In this document: piece by piece, positions 46,044 to 59,100 of the stretch
How positions within the stretch are numbered: position 1 is the first letter of the stretch
Layout of the letters: each line of letters opens with the position of its first letter
Assembly: GCF_030936135.1 (NCBI RefSeq)
Contig: NC_082613.1
Span: forward strand, 3,472,001-3,536,000
Reading direction: 5' to 3'
Origin: Gavia stellata
Taxonomy: Eukaryota > Chordata > Aves > Gaviiformes > Gaviidae
DNA: 64,000 nucleotides
Made by a program: the position numbers and the translations under genes
Notes under the pieces: generated by a model
What the model was told of the DNA's origin: nothing
What the model saw: only the letters and a program-made list of their open reading frames with translations
The model's database searches: none

Positions 46044-47010
46044 GAATCACAGAATCACAGAATCCCTAAGGTTGGAAAAGACCTGTAAGATCACCAAGTC
46101 CAACCTTAAAAAAAAAAAACCAAACAAAAAAAAAAACAAACACCACAAAAAACCAAACCACAACACACCAAAAACCAACCCACCCAACACCACACAGCAC
46201 CATGCCCATCAAGCCACATCCCACAATGCCACATCCACACGTTCCTTGAACACCTCCAGGGATGGTGACTCCACCACCTCCCTGGGCAGCCTCTGCCAGT
46301 GCTTCACCACTCTCTCAGGAAAGAAATTTTTCCTACTATCCAGCCTGAATCTCCCCTGGCACAACTTGAGGCCATTTCCTCTTGTCCTGTCGCTTGTCAC
46401 TTGGGAGAAGAGACCAACACCCCCCTCACCACAACCCCCTTTCAGGCAGTTGTAGAGAGCGATGAGGTCTCCCCTCAGCCCCCTCTTCTCCAGACTGAAC
46501 ACCCCCAGCTCCCTCAGCCGCTCCTCATCAGACTTGTGCTCCAGACCCCTCACCAGCTCCGTCGCCCTTCTCTGGACACGCTCCAGCACCTCAATGTCCT
46601 TCTTGGAGTGAGGGGCCCAAAACTGAACACAGTATTCGAGGTGCGGCCTCACCAGCGCCGAGTACTGGGGCACCATCACCTCCCTGCTCCTACTGCCCAC
46701 ACCATTTCTGATACAGGCCAGGACGCCATTGGCCTTCTTGGCCACCTGGGCACACTGCCGGCTCAGATTCAGCCGGGTGTCGATCAACACCCCCAGGTCC
46801 TTTTCTGCGGGGCACCTTTCCAGCCACTCATCCCCAAGCCTGTAGCGTTGCCTGGGGTTGTTGTGGCCAAAGTGTGGAACCCGGCACTTGGCCTTATTGA
46901 ACTTCACCCGGTTGGCCTCAGCCCATCGATCCAGCCTGTCCAGATCCCTCTGCAGAGCCTTCTGACCCTCAAGCAGATCAACACTCCCTCCCAACTTGGT
47001 GTCGTCTCAG
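46044..47010 (-). mobile_element. CR1 LINE, 5'-truncated, inside the MRGBP upstream CpG island
   Basis: The minus strand carries an uninterrupted C-terminal part of the CR1 reverse-transcriptase ORF (at least 262 codons, stop near 46209, containing [17 protein letters not shown] and [14 protein letters not shown]), then the CR1 3' UTR and two 3'-terminal repeats (complement at 46044-46062). An A/C-rich stretch (46108-46199 on +) expands the 3' UTR relative to the copy at 80-501. The 5' end breaks off at about 47010 next to GC-rich host sequence. Full CR1 elements are about 4.5 kb. The open frame and high similarity to the first copy indicate recent insertion. It is not a host gene. Confidence 0.95.
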
Positions 47011-47070
47011 CCGCCCCAGCGCTCGCCCTCCCGGCCTGTCCTCCTCTGGCACGAGGAGCTGCCGAGGTGG

Positions 47071-47079
47071 AAGATGGCG
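47071..47079 (+). promoter_or_regulatory. YY1-like motif AAGATGGCG in displaced CpG-island edge
   Basis: On the + strand, AAGATGGCG matches the YY1 core often found just downstream of CpG-island start sites in transcript orientation. It lies in the GC-rich fragment (47011-47110) on the far side of the CR1 from MRGBP and is followed by a 28-codon open frame. Transcription here is unproven. Confidence 0.35.
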
Positions 47080-47110
47080 CTGGGGAAAGGTGCGGAGCGC
47101 TGCAAAACCC

Positions 47111-50100
47111 CGCCAAACAGCTCGTCCTTCTCACAACAGGATCGTTTTATATCAACCTGACATTGATGCTTAACAACCATCTATGCCTGGCATGTTTAAA
47201 AAATGCAGAACCCACCAGCTTTGCCCATCATGTAAGGCGTAAAAAAAAAATTTGTTTGGGAAGAAAGAGAATGTATCATTCCCTCCGTGACAGGGTTTGT
47301 TAGGTATTATTAGACACACAGGCATGAAACAGGACTTCTGTTGCTTAGGTGATCAGGTTTTCCTCACTTGAAATCTTAATGCTTTTTGTGACATTAAAAT
47401 TATTTAAATAGCAAATAACAATGACATCAGACGCGAAGAATGACTGTTCTGAGTGAATAATAAAGCAGTGGGGGCAAAAACTCGCAAGCAAAGAGACATT
47501 ATTTTCATGAAAATGATCCAAATAATAAAAAGTAGGAAGGGAAAGATGCAATTTTCTGAAATGGAAAACCTTCTGTACTTTTGATACCCAAAGAATTAAC
47601 TTGTATCATTCTTTGGGGCTTGATGTAATGCTTATACCCAAAACAGATTAATCTAACATTAAGTAAACATTTGAAATGAGCCAAACCCAAAACTTCTCGT
47701 GTGAAGCCTTGGGAAGTTTGGTGGTACGGATCCTGGATATGGATGCCTGGATACAAATCCTCGTTTCCGGGGGATTCAGTCTAGCCTCTCAAAATGGAAT
47801 CTCTCACTCGGGTCTGGTTTAGATGCTGTTGAAATTCTCCAGGAATAACTGTTTCTGTGAGAGCTCCATTCAGAGTGACAGAGATCTTGCTGGATCAACT
47901 TTTCTGCCTCAAGACTACAGGAATCTCCAGAAATACTTCTTCTTCCTACCGTCACCTCTGTACCAACGTCCCAGTTGTGCTGAACCTGCCTTTACACAGC
48001 TCAGGCTTCACACTGCTTTCCTCATTTTAAGCCAAAATGTTATATCAACAAGATTTTGCTGATCTTGAATAAATACAAGTCTGCATGCTTTTCCAGCTAA
48101 ATGCAACCCTAAATCCAGTACGGCTCTGAGACCTGTTTAATCTTCCGATGTTTATTTGATATATGCTGCTACCTAGTCTTAATCTGCTACCAAAAGAGAG
48201 GGTTATGATTTCCTGTGATGACTGCACAGCAGGAGTAAATGAGTTCCTGAACAACTAAATTCCTGTTTTCATACGCATGTTTCTAGGTGTAGAAAAATGA
48301 AGGAAGAAAGAAAAGCAAATAAATTACAGAGCAGAAAAATTGCTCCCCATAGAATAGTTTTCAAAGTTTTGCAGGAAGATTTTTTATCTTTTTTTTTAAG
48401 TCTGTGTGAAACACTGAGCTTCAGCACTCATCTGTCACATTGTGCTTCTACTTAAAGACTATCATCAAGAGGGAATAACCGTGTCAACTCAGATAGCAAT
48501 TTTTATGTCATTAAGTTCTGATGACTAAAAAAAGTAGCATGTGAAACAGAATGTGAAAAAACATATGGCTACCTCTGAAAGTACAATAGCATATGAAAAT
48601 AATTTAATTTGGTAGAATAATGTTAATTCAACAGGAAGACTATATGCATAAACTGTCTGCTATTTTGTTTCAATCACAAATAATTACATTTCCCTGTCTC
48701 TAAATTTCCTTGTCTCTTTCAATGACCCTAGGAAGCATATGGGAGCCTATAATAATGCCACATACAGCCTCTGCCTGGAATCAGACCAGAGTTAAATTTC
48801 TCTCTCTTTAAATTTCAGAAGGTTTTTTCCCCCTCATTGAACAGATTTTTCAAATTCTGAAAAATTTACCCTCCTCTTCTTCAAGCTTAAATCTTAGTTT
48901 TGATTTTAAGCAGATATTGTCAATGTAAGACATGCACAATTTAGTTCCTCTTCTTCTTTTTCTTCCCACTCTTTAGGCTGCTTTCGGCCTTAGAAACCTG
49001 GCTGCCGATTATATCGACTAAGGGTGCTCAGCACTTCGCTGGATCAGGTCATGCCCCCCGGAGAGACAATCCGATATTTCATAAGACCTTGCAGTCTGAA
49101 CAACTGAGAAATATGCCCAGCATTTGGCATTCTCTCTAGAAGCGTTGGATTTCTGGGATAAGCAATATGGCTACAACTATTTCTGCCATTATTTTAGAAC
49201 ACCATGTGTTAGTGCCCTTAACAAAGTAAAAACTTCATTCTGAATCCTGGATAATTTTTGGTATGCCACATGAACGCTTGTAAAAGAATATCATCTGCAT
49301 ACTTTTGCATTACAACCAGTCACTTAACCTTTGCTTGGGGTTTTTACTATGTCTTTGATATAGAATCTAAAAGAATTTTTCTTACATAGGTGAATGAAAC
49401 CCCGTGAGACCCCCGGAGAGCATTACCAGCTTTATTCTACAGAAATTGAGAGAGAAGTACTGCAGTTTGCTGGAGCCCATGGGCAGGGGTCCCTGCTAAA
49501 GCCGATGGATGTGCTCAGCAGTCACTGCCGTCTGATGCTGAGTGTGTGTCGCGAGCCGTAGCTGGGTTTAATTTTTGACAGACTGGGTAATAAGCTACTG
49601 TATTATGACATTTTCATTGCATACGTAGTTTTTACATGCGGAAGTATATATGTAGTCCTGCACCAAATTACTCTCAGGTCCGTAAATCCTCCTACAAGAT
49701 AACTAATCTCAGTGCCTTGCCATACTTCGGTATTTCCAAATATAATATCCATTCTGACTCATGAGGACCTCCTGAAAAGAGGAGTTCTGATCTGATTTCT
49801 AAGCTGTACCTGTAGTTTCAAAATCTGTTCTTTCAGTGTGAAATCTGTAGGAAGTTTTGCTTAACAGGGCTGCATAGGGAATTGTCCAGAAGTTGGAGCT
49901 TGATCATTTTGCACATCTTTTAATAAATCAGTGAAGATAGTTTGATACAGACATGTTTTTCTCCTCATTAAACCTGTCAAGGATGAAGAAAAGATAAACC
50001 TATTTGTTGTTAGAGTCTTATCACATAGCCCTTTAGAGCAGCATTGCCTCTTCCAGTGGTTAGCAAGGAGATACCTCCCACCTTTCTTCCAGTTACCCAA

Positions 50101-53100
50101 GTTCTTAGCAAAAAGGTGTGTTTGATTATTTTAAACAAGAACATTGAACGGGGAGTTCACTCTCAGATCTGGCCTGCATGGCTTTTTACAGGGGCAAAAA
50201 TATGGAATTTAATTCAAAATAAGGGGAGGGGGGGCGATGTGAAGCAGCAAAGAAGAGGGAAGCAGCTGTCAGACAGAGGATACCTTCTGTTTGCTGAGAC
50301 ATATGTTCTTGAACTGAACTTGTCCCCTGTGATCCATTGTGCTCATTCTCCCAGCAGAGAGAGGCTACATATTAGATGGGCATCAGATGGCAAGCCTTAG
50401 AAAAATAGATTGAAAACAGTGCAAATAATCATCTCTAAGTGCGCACAGAGGTGTTCATTACTGCTGCTGTTATGCTTCAGAATATCCCAGTGCAGAGAAG
50501 GGATTGGGGAAGGAAAAGCCATCTTACTGATTTTTCAATTTAATAAATCCATCATATCCCAGGCTTACAGAGAGGCGTAAAGAAGAACCAGTGAATTTAG
50601 AATGAACTGGTTCAGGGTGAGCACAAGAATCAGTTCATGAATATCTGGCTATCCCAAGACTACATCGGAAGACCATAGCATGATTTACTGAACGTGGTTT
50701 TTATTGATAGTGCCTGAAGTGCCTGCCAAACTAAACTTATGCTAGCCCAGCTGGTCAGCATAAATCTAGAAGGGATTCCCTTCCTCGACAGTTTGTGTTG
50801 TGGTCAGGATTGTTCAGATCATCATTTTCTTCTCTGGGGACTTTTTTTTTTAATTCATTTTTCAAATCAAAAATACTACTCTTTAAAATATAAAAGAGCC
50901 AGCATAAACACAAAGGATCTTCAGAAGGAAAGCAGACAAGCACTAAACCCGACTAGCTGACATTAAAACGACAACCACACTCAGCCTTTCAGCGTGGCGG
51001 ATTTTCATAAAGCACGTGTACTCCTTTACGCACATATAAACCTTGACAGAACTCGGCAAGTCAGGGGATCAAGAGATTCTGTTAGGGCCCTTTTTTTCCA
51101 TTTCAACTTTGACTACCTGAGAGTATTCACAGGTGCCCTTCAGCATCATCCATTAGGTTACATCTGGGTGATGTTTAAGATTGTTTCCTAGGAGGGACCC
51201 CATGCATTGGCAAACAATAATGTGTTAGGAACAAACTGCAGCTGCAGCCAGCCAGGCAATGCTGTTGTTACGGAAACCTGTGGAAACAACAGGTTGGTTT
51301 GAAATTTGGCTTGCAATGATGATAAGTCAGTAGCACCATCCAGGACTAAGCCAAGTAACTTGTCAAAGAACGGATGAACTTGTCTGATGTGTAGAAATAC
51401 GTCTCTAGATTCAGCATGTGTCTGAAACAAGAGAGTCCACAGAGTGCTAGTAACAGGATCGTTTTTCCTCATTAGTCACGGAAAACAGGCCAGTCCTGTC
51501 TCCTCTTTTGTTTTACAAACACTTCTGTTTTGATTCCAAAATTTCAAGCCTGCGTTAGGTTTACAGAACCAAACCAGCACTGTGTAATTCTGGATTTATC
51601 CTCATGTGCAAAGAATGTAATTACTCACAGTAGGGAATGCTTGATAAATCAACATATCTGATGATGGAGTTTTATCTGTTGAGCCAAATTCCTCACTGGG
51701 TATGGACTGAAGTCAATCACATGAAAGAGAAATTGGATTCTCAGAAATCATCACTGTATTTGCAGTGGTTCTGTTGGTAGGAGATGCTCTTAACATGGCT
51801 TAGAGTTTGCCTTCAGCCAGCCAGATTCTACTGTCCTGGATCAGGAGCAACTTCAACTGGTGTTGCCTAAAGCCTCTGAGTTTTGTCCTTCATTTTCAAA
51901 GAATCCATAACTGTCTTTAATAATCCTAAAACAGACCGACTGAAAAAAAAATAGTCTTATGCTGAAGTGTAAATCAAAGGGGAAAAATATCCTTTGATTT
52001 CAGTGAAGGTGGAATTTCATATAGACTGTATTCTTGTTTCTATTTATTTGGCAGTTTAAGAGACACCTGTAAGAGGAGACAAGAGACAGTTGGTTACTAT
52101 ATTTCAGGCCTGCGACTCTTATTTTTTTGGTTGTATTTTACACTACATATTTCAAAGCCAGTTATTCCTTCTAAAACAGCACCAAAATGCCAGAGTAACT
52201 ATATCAGTAATTTAAAGTATTTGGATTAGATCTGAAGCATGGAAGTGTTTCCATCTTCATAGCCAACGAAATGTCTGTTTTTACCATGTGCATGCCTAGG
52301 GCATCTCAGGAGGAAAAAAAACCCCTCAAATAAATAAACAGGTTTAAAGAAAGGCTGTAGACAACACTGTCGTGACTGACATGACTGTATAAAAATATAA
52401 ATATATATATAAATCTGTTCCTGTAAAAAGAAGCAGATACAGCTAACAATATTACCAAGGTAATACGTGCAATTCTTTTTGTTATGGGCTGGTACACTTA
52501 GCCACTTTTTGTTTTCTGATTCAGCAGGCAGAACTTTATTTCAGTACATTGCTGCTTGTATACCATAGCTCAGTGATTGTATAAACTGTACAGAGGTGGT
52601 ATAAGTTGATAAGTCAATGATGCCAATGAGCTATTGCTTAAGAAGTTTGGCAAATTGTGTGTTACCTTCACGAGAGACTTAATTGCATAACCTGCCCACT
52701 GGATCAGTAGTTCTCTACTGCACTCCGAAATTCTAATTATCACCTTCTGCACTGTTTCCTACTAGGAGCATGACATAATTCAACTCTACTCTTGGTGTTG
52801 GAGGAATTTATAGCGGATTGATACAGGCTGACTTGGCCAATGTGCTCTACTACTTTGCTAAGATCACTGTCCATCTTTAAATTACTGGTCCTGCTTTATC
52901 CCTTATTTATTTCGCTCAGTAGCCTCTACTCCAAAGTTGCTATTTCACTCCAAACTCCAACTCAGATTGCTATCAGAATGCATTCTTTGCTGGGTCAGGT
53001 CTGTAAGCAATTTTACATATATATCATAATTCCCATCTGAACACATATGTTAGAGTGTTCTGAGGCCAGCTGTGCTATACAGACCTCTTATTTAGAATAG

Positions 53101-56100
53101 CTTCAATTTTTTTCTGGAACGGAAGTAACTGAAAACTTGCACATTTAAATAGATTTTATCTCCCTGCATTTTTGGAATAATCTTCCTCCCTTTACATAAT
53201 GGAAAGCAGCCTTAACACTTCCCATTTCTTCAACTGCATCAGTTGCTTAGAATAAGGATCTCATTTTCACATGAATCCTATGGCAGGGCAACCTGACGGA
53301 CCTAAATTCCATGAAAATTACATAAAATTGAAAGAGAGCAGATGCCATTGTAAGTGATGGCAGGGCAGCGCTATTACTATCATCTACTTTGCATAATCAC
53401 GTTAGCGACAAAGCCAGTTAGCACATTTCACAGCTTTTCCCAGCAAGCTGCCACTGTAAGCTTTTTGGAAAGAGGCAGAGTTTCTCCTCCTATTCAGGAT
53501 TTCTCATTTGCCTCAGCCATTCATGCTGGTTTTATGCTCCTTGACACAATATCATTGGTAGAGTGTCAAATTTAAGCCATTTTCTAAATGGTAGGAAGGC
53601 CCCAATTTCTTTCATAAAAGATAACTTCATCATTTAACTATGTGAGAAACTTATAAAGAAAGTATCTATTTGATTTTATCATGCATGTTGGGGGGCATAC
53701 TTTTAAAAGCTCGTTAAGTCTTTCTTTATAGATTGGAACAGGAAGGTGAGGCATGAGAGGCTGATCCTCGGGTGCACATAACGCTTTGGCTGGCTTTGGA
53801 TCCCACCTACACATCCTGGTGCTACTGACTCGTCCTCCAGTCCATGCAAGAGTGATCAAGTATCTCTTGCTCTTATCCCATTTGTAAAACTGTCGCTACT
53901 GATGATCTGAATTACTCACACTTTTCTTACATTCCCATTAGAAAAGGACTTCCACTGTCCGAAGGAAGTGCTGATACAGAATGTACCGATGTCTGTGGGG
54001 GTCTTTCTCCTGGCTTCAGAAGACTTTAGATCAGCCCTTAGGAAGCCATTAGGAGTGGGAGGTAGAGAAGTAGCATTTGCTACAGATTGTCCTCTCGGAC
54101 TTGGAGAAGTAATTTAAAAACACCCTATGGAATGTCAGAGCTCTCTGATTCCCCAACTGCTTTCTACCTATCTGTAAGTCTTAGGCCCTGGAGGTCCTTT
54201 AGCACACCAGAGATGCTACTGCATGGTCAAAAGAATTAGGGAGGATAAAAATCCTCCTTTTTTCTAATCTTCCTTCACTGGCTAGTTTTCTGATTTGCCA
54301 AAGTGTCTCGATCTGGCTGGATGGGATAGAGGCAAAGCTGACCCTTCATTCACACAAAATCAGTGCATTTATTAACTACTAATGTCATCTTGGTTGAGGG
54401 CTGATTTGTTAACTCACATGCCTCAAATCAGGTATCTGTGCACTTTATATTTTAGGGACTGTATACCTGTGAAGGAAAATTTGATGTCTTTAGTTTATAT
54501 TTGCTAAATTTACTATACGTCGGAGCTAACTCCAGGTATTTCAGAAGACAGCTCTTTTCCCATCTCTCTTTGCTGCTAAGAGATTTTTTTTTTTAACCTA
54601 AAAAAATAGAAGGGTTTTTTTGCAGCAACTTCAGAGACACCAAGTTAGACCCTAGGTTCATTAGCAGTCCTGAGATAGAAATTACTCAATCACATTATAT
54701 TTCTGACTTTCAAAAGTTTTTCTTTTTTTATTCACGGTTACAAGCAGGTGAAAGTTCATTTGGAATCCGTACACAGCTTACCATATAATAGAGTTCAACG
54801 TACTTGGAAAATAATAAGAATAAAAAAATCCATTTTGCTTTAACAGTAGGAAATTTGGGGCTCAGGTGAACTATAATGGGTCCTATTAACATTGCACACC
54901 AGAATTCTGAATTGCTCATGCGATGATAATAAATATTTACAGGATTAAAAGGATGGCTTTATTCCCAGTGTTTTATTTCCCCTTCCTGGAAGTTATTACC
55001 TGAAGTGCTCTCTACTTTTGGTGATGTTAAACATAATCACCACAGTTTTTCATTTGAATGAATAAGTCTGCACTAGAAAATATTTACAATTGTGGTAAGT
55101 TTAGAAGAGAACTTGCATCTACCAATGTTTTTTTTGATGCTTTTAAAGGAAGAGTCGTGTGACCTTAGAAGAACCACCTGACCTTGGTCAGAGGACAAAA
55201 TCATTCAGCTCTGTTGAGTGCAAGAACCTTCCACCAAATCTGCTTATCAGCGGAGTTTCTCAGAAATTCCCTTTTATCCCGGCCTTTCTCATGCTGTCAT
55301 TTTTTTCCCTACACCTGGTTCTGCTGTCCTCCCTTTTATTTCTTAGCCTGAAGACCAAATGCTCAATAGCCAAAGAAAAGAAAGACCTAAAATGAGAGGT
55401 GGAAAAAATAACGTTTGCAGCAAATTTAAAATGCTGGGTCATTCACTGCCTTTGTTAAATGATCCGCTTTAAACTAGTCTCATAATTGTTGTTTTTTTTT
55501 ATGGGAAGGATTTTTCATTGGTGAAAGTGATAAAAACACGGATGTAGAGTTAGCGCTGGGTCTAACATGACTGCTGTCCTTAAACAACTGCCAAATTTTC
55601 ATACTCAGAGGTGATTTTGATGGTATTCTCATTTCAGAAGCTCTGCTTTTGCACAGGACAACATTTAATCTGCTACTGCCTTTCTGACAGTGTCCAGCTG
55701 CAATGATCTGTGGTGGATTTCAAACATGGGCACAGCACGGAAAGTGGCAGTTTCTCCCCATTTTATGTATAGCAGTTTCTAAAGCTGTTTTAAAGAGTCT
55801 TGCTACTACATTCATTTAATTTCTTGAAGGGGAGTCTGATTGATTTTGTCTGAATATTCTCCATGATCAAAGGTGCGATGAAATGGCAATCTTTCCACCC
55901 TTAGAAAATAGCTTCACGTAAAAGGTGTGTAGCTATTTATGTACCCATGTGCAGAAGTGTAATTTATCTGCAACACAGGTGGGGAAGTTAAGGAGAGCTG
56001 ATGAGTTTTCCTCTATATGTACAGTCTCTTCTGGAAGAGGAACACAAGAACATAATAAGCTGCATTCACCAGTTTGAATTTTTTTAAGTTATTCTTCTTG

Positions 56101-59100
56101 GATCAACTTTAAGAAAAATATTCTTATTTTCCACTTTATCTTTTATTGCTGCAATTCATATCTGTATATTACCTTATCTCTGATGGGATTGTATCTAATT
56201 TGTTCAAATTCAGAACAGTTTCTATCTGCTCTCGCCATGATCAAGGTGGGCTCATGCAAAACTGTGCTCTTCTAATCAGTTTTATTAGATAGGATGGCTG
56301 ATCAGGTGTCTTTATACTTGCCTTCCAGACCAATTTATAAAATGAATCCTGGCAATGCTGTTTCAAGCTCCTGATGCTAATACAGGTAATATTCAGGTTC
56401 ATAATAGGAATTTTGTTGACAAACGTATTTCCAGAAAATGAAAATCACAAACTTACTGGAACAATGAATACAGAATGTGCACTGCTCCCTTTACCCTTTA
56501 GTTACGAACAAACAGGGCTTTAAACAACAGACAATGAAACATGATGATGATTGCTTGTTTTATGACACTGGACTAAACCTACTAAGTTCAGTCACTGGAA
56601 TTACTCCCGATTCACAGTGTTGCAAACAGAAAGAGATGCTGTGTCTATACGGCAGTACAATTCATACCACGTAGCTACTTGTTTTACACAATGCTTTTTT
56701 TGTTTATCCTCTTTTTATTCATTACAGCCAGATCTAGTTCAAACCCTCAGACTTAGATATTTGCTCTTTTGGGTAGTTTCACATCCAAGTCCAGCTCCCT
56801 TGCAAAACACCCTTCAATGTGTATGAGAGATGAAAACCTCCCAGGCGGACAGCACTGGGAGCAGTTTCATTTCAGTGGATTCACAATAAGGCAAGGGTTG
56901 TCCAAGAGGTTTAAATTGCTGTATTCCTCAAACGTCTAAGAAGACAAGACAATAAACATTTTTAAAACCCTGTTAAGAGGTAATATTAATATCTATGATA
57001 TGTCCTAATATAAGAAACTTCTGTCACCAAACCCTACATTTTACTTTTCAGTTTGGAACAATTGCTATTTACTTTGCAAAAAATGACCCATCATTGAAGA
57101 GAATGTAATTTTAAAACTTTGTGACCTGTTATAATGAGAGGGCAGCTGAGGGAAAAAGCTTTTCATTATGACTATTAACTGCATTGTGAGCCTGAATTTT
57201 TGCCTCAATTTATTGTTCAATTGAGTCTTCTGCCAAGAGATACTATATTAAAATTGTTTTTCTCTTTAGATGGTTAATGAAAGGTTATAATTAAGATAAG
57301 TGGGATCAAGCATCAGATCTCAAATTGATGTTGTTTGATGGAAGCAGCTGTCTTTTTGCTGCTTTATAAGCTCTCTTGGTGTCAACAACTGGAAACTTGA
57401 ATATTCTTCAGAATCATCATTAGTTTTTTGTGCATTTGCATTCAGCCTCAGAATTAAAACTCTGTAATCCTCGTGGCTTGACCCAGTGGTTACATAGACT
57501 TCAGAGCTCACATAACTTACAAATTCAGGTCATCTTATGGAATGGGGGCAACCAAAGATTAATGCAGGCTAATTACTTGGCTTCTTGGTACACGCTGACA
57601 GTTTCTTCCTTTCAAAATTCAGTGTGATTTTACAAGTAATTAAACATAGCTCTGACTTTGTAATGCAAAAGTGGTTTTCATTTAAGAACGGTCAAGCAGT
57701 TCATTGCAGCCCTGCTGATGATATTGGGTGGTTGGATACCTGCAGTACACCCCCTGAAATTCAGTGCATTTTAAAGTTCTCACAGCATTTCTTTCCTTGC
57801 CTTCTCTGACACCGTTTCTCTTGTGGCTGAGGAATTAGCACTACTAACACCAGTGACACATCTTTGAGTTTATTTGTACTTGTCCCTTCTGTGATATTAT
57901 TGTACATGATAGAGCAGAGGAGCAATGCTTTCTAGCCTGAATGTTTTAGTTCTCTAATCTTTCCACAGGTTACCACTCCCCCAGTCTGAGGACCATGAGC
58001 TGTTAAATCAATCCAGAGTGAAGACTTTTTTTAGTATACCCTGTCACCTCTCTTCAGCCTCCATCCACGGTGACTGCCTGATATTCAGCAAATGTGATTG
58101 TTCACTGGTTTTAAGGGATGAGACTGAAGTGCAAAAGGTAATCTGGAGTACAAATCCAAATGTTTAGTTAACTGAATTATAATCTGGAATTATACTCCGG
58201 TTTATATTCTTGCTGGAATAGATTTTAGTCAGGCAGTCTGTGTTTGGACTCAAATTTCTCTAGGTCAGAAGAGATCTGATGTTAGGCCTCATGCTTAAAT
58301 ATACCTCTAGGAAGAAATACTGGCACAGAGATAACACTTATATAGCTGGAAGCGTTTGGAGTAAAACTGTTTTAAGCAACAAACAACATGTTTTAAATGT
58401 CTGATCTGTAAAAATAAACAGTTTCAAAAGTGAACTTGTATTGGGATTTTAGTCTCTGTACACAGTTTTCTGAAACTTCTCATAAAGCAAAAGAGCACCT
58501 TTGGCAGAAAAGAAGCAATTTTGTTGGAGGTTTAGCAGGAGCAGCAGTAATGGTGCTGGGTTAGTTTAAGATGGCAGGGGTGAATTTCTCCGACAGCCCT
58601 GCGATACGTGCAGGGTTACATCTTGAAACAGGAGCTGCAGGAGAGGTGCTAGTGTCAACCTTTCTGGCACTGATGAAGTGCAGTAAAAATGATGATTACA
58701 TGCTATGCTTCCCCACTCTAATGAAAACATGTTTTCTGATTTTCTGTGATTTTCTCCTCACCATAATACCCCAGGCCTCCGACTCCTGATATATAACTTT
58801 TCCTATATAATTAATCCCATACATCCTTAAATGTAAGTCTGTGACTAAGTTTGTCAGAATTTTTTCCCTGAATACTCATGTTTCCCTGAGCTGCGTGTGG
58901 AGGGGAACAGTAAGATGAAGAGAAGTAGCCAAGTCACGCTGCAGGTGAGCTCCTGCCTCGTTTCTGCAGAAGAGCAGGCTATTCAGGGAACCATTTAGCA
59001 TAAATAATTTCCAACAACCCATTGGACATCAGGCTTTACTGGGACTATCCTATTCACTTCTAGTCTGTGTCAGCAGCACAGTAAGATCCTTTAGGAAATG

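Noticed and set aside
46209..46994. A 261-codon reverse-transcriptase-like frame as a possible host gene
   Set aside because: It is the C-terminal part of a 5'-truncated CR1 LINE and cannot encode a full element.
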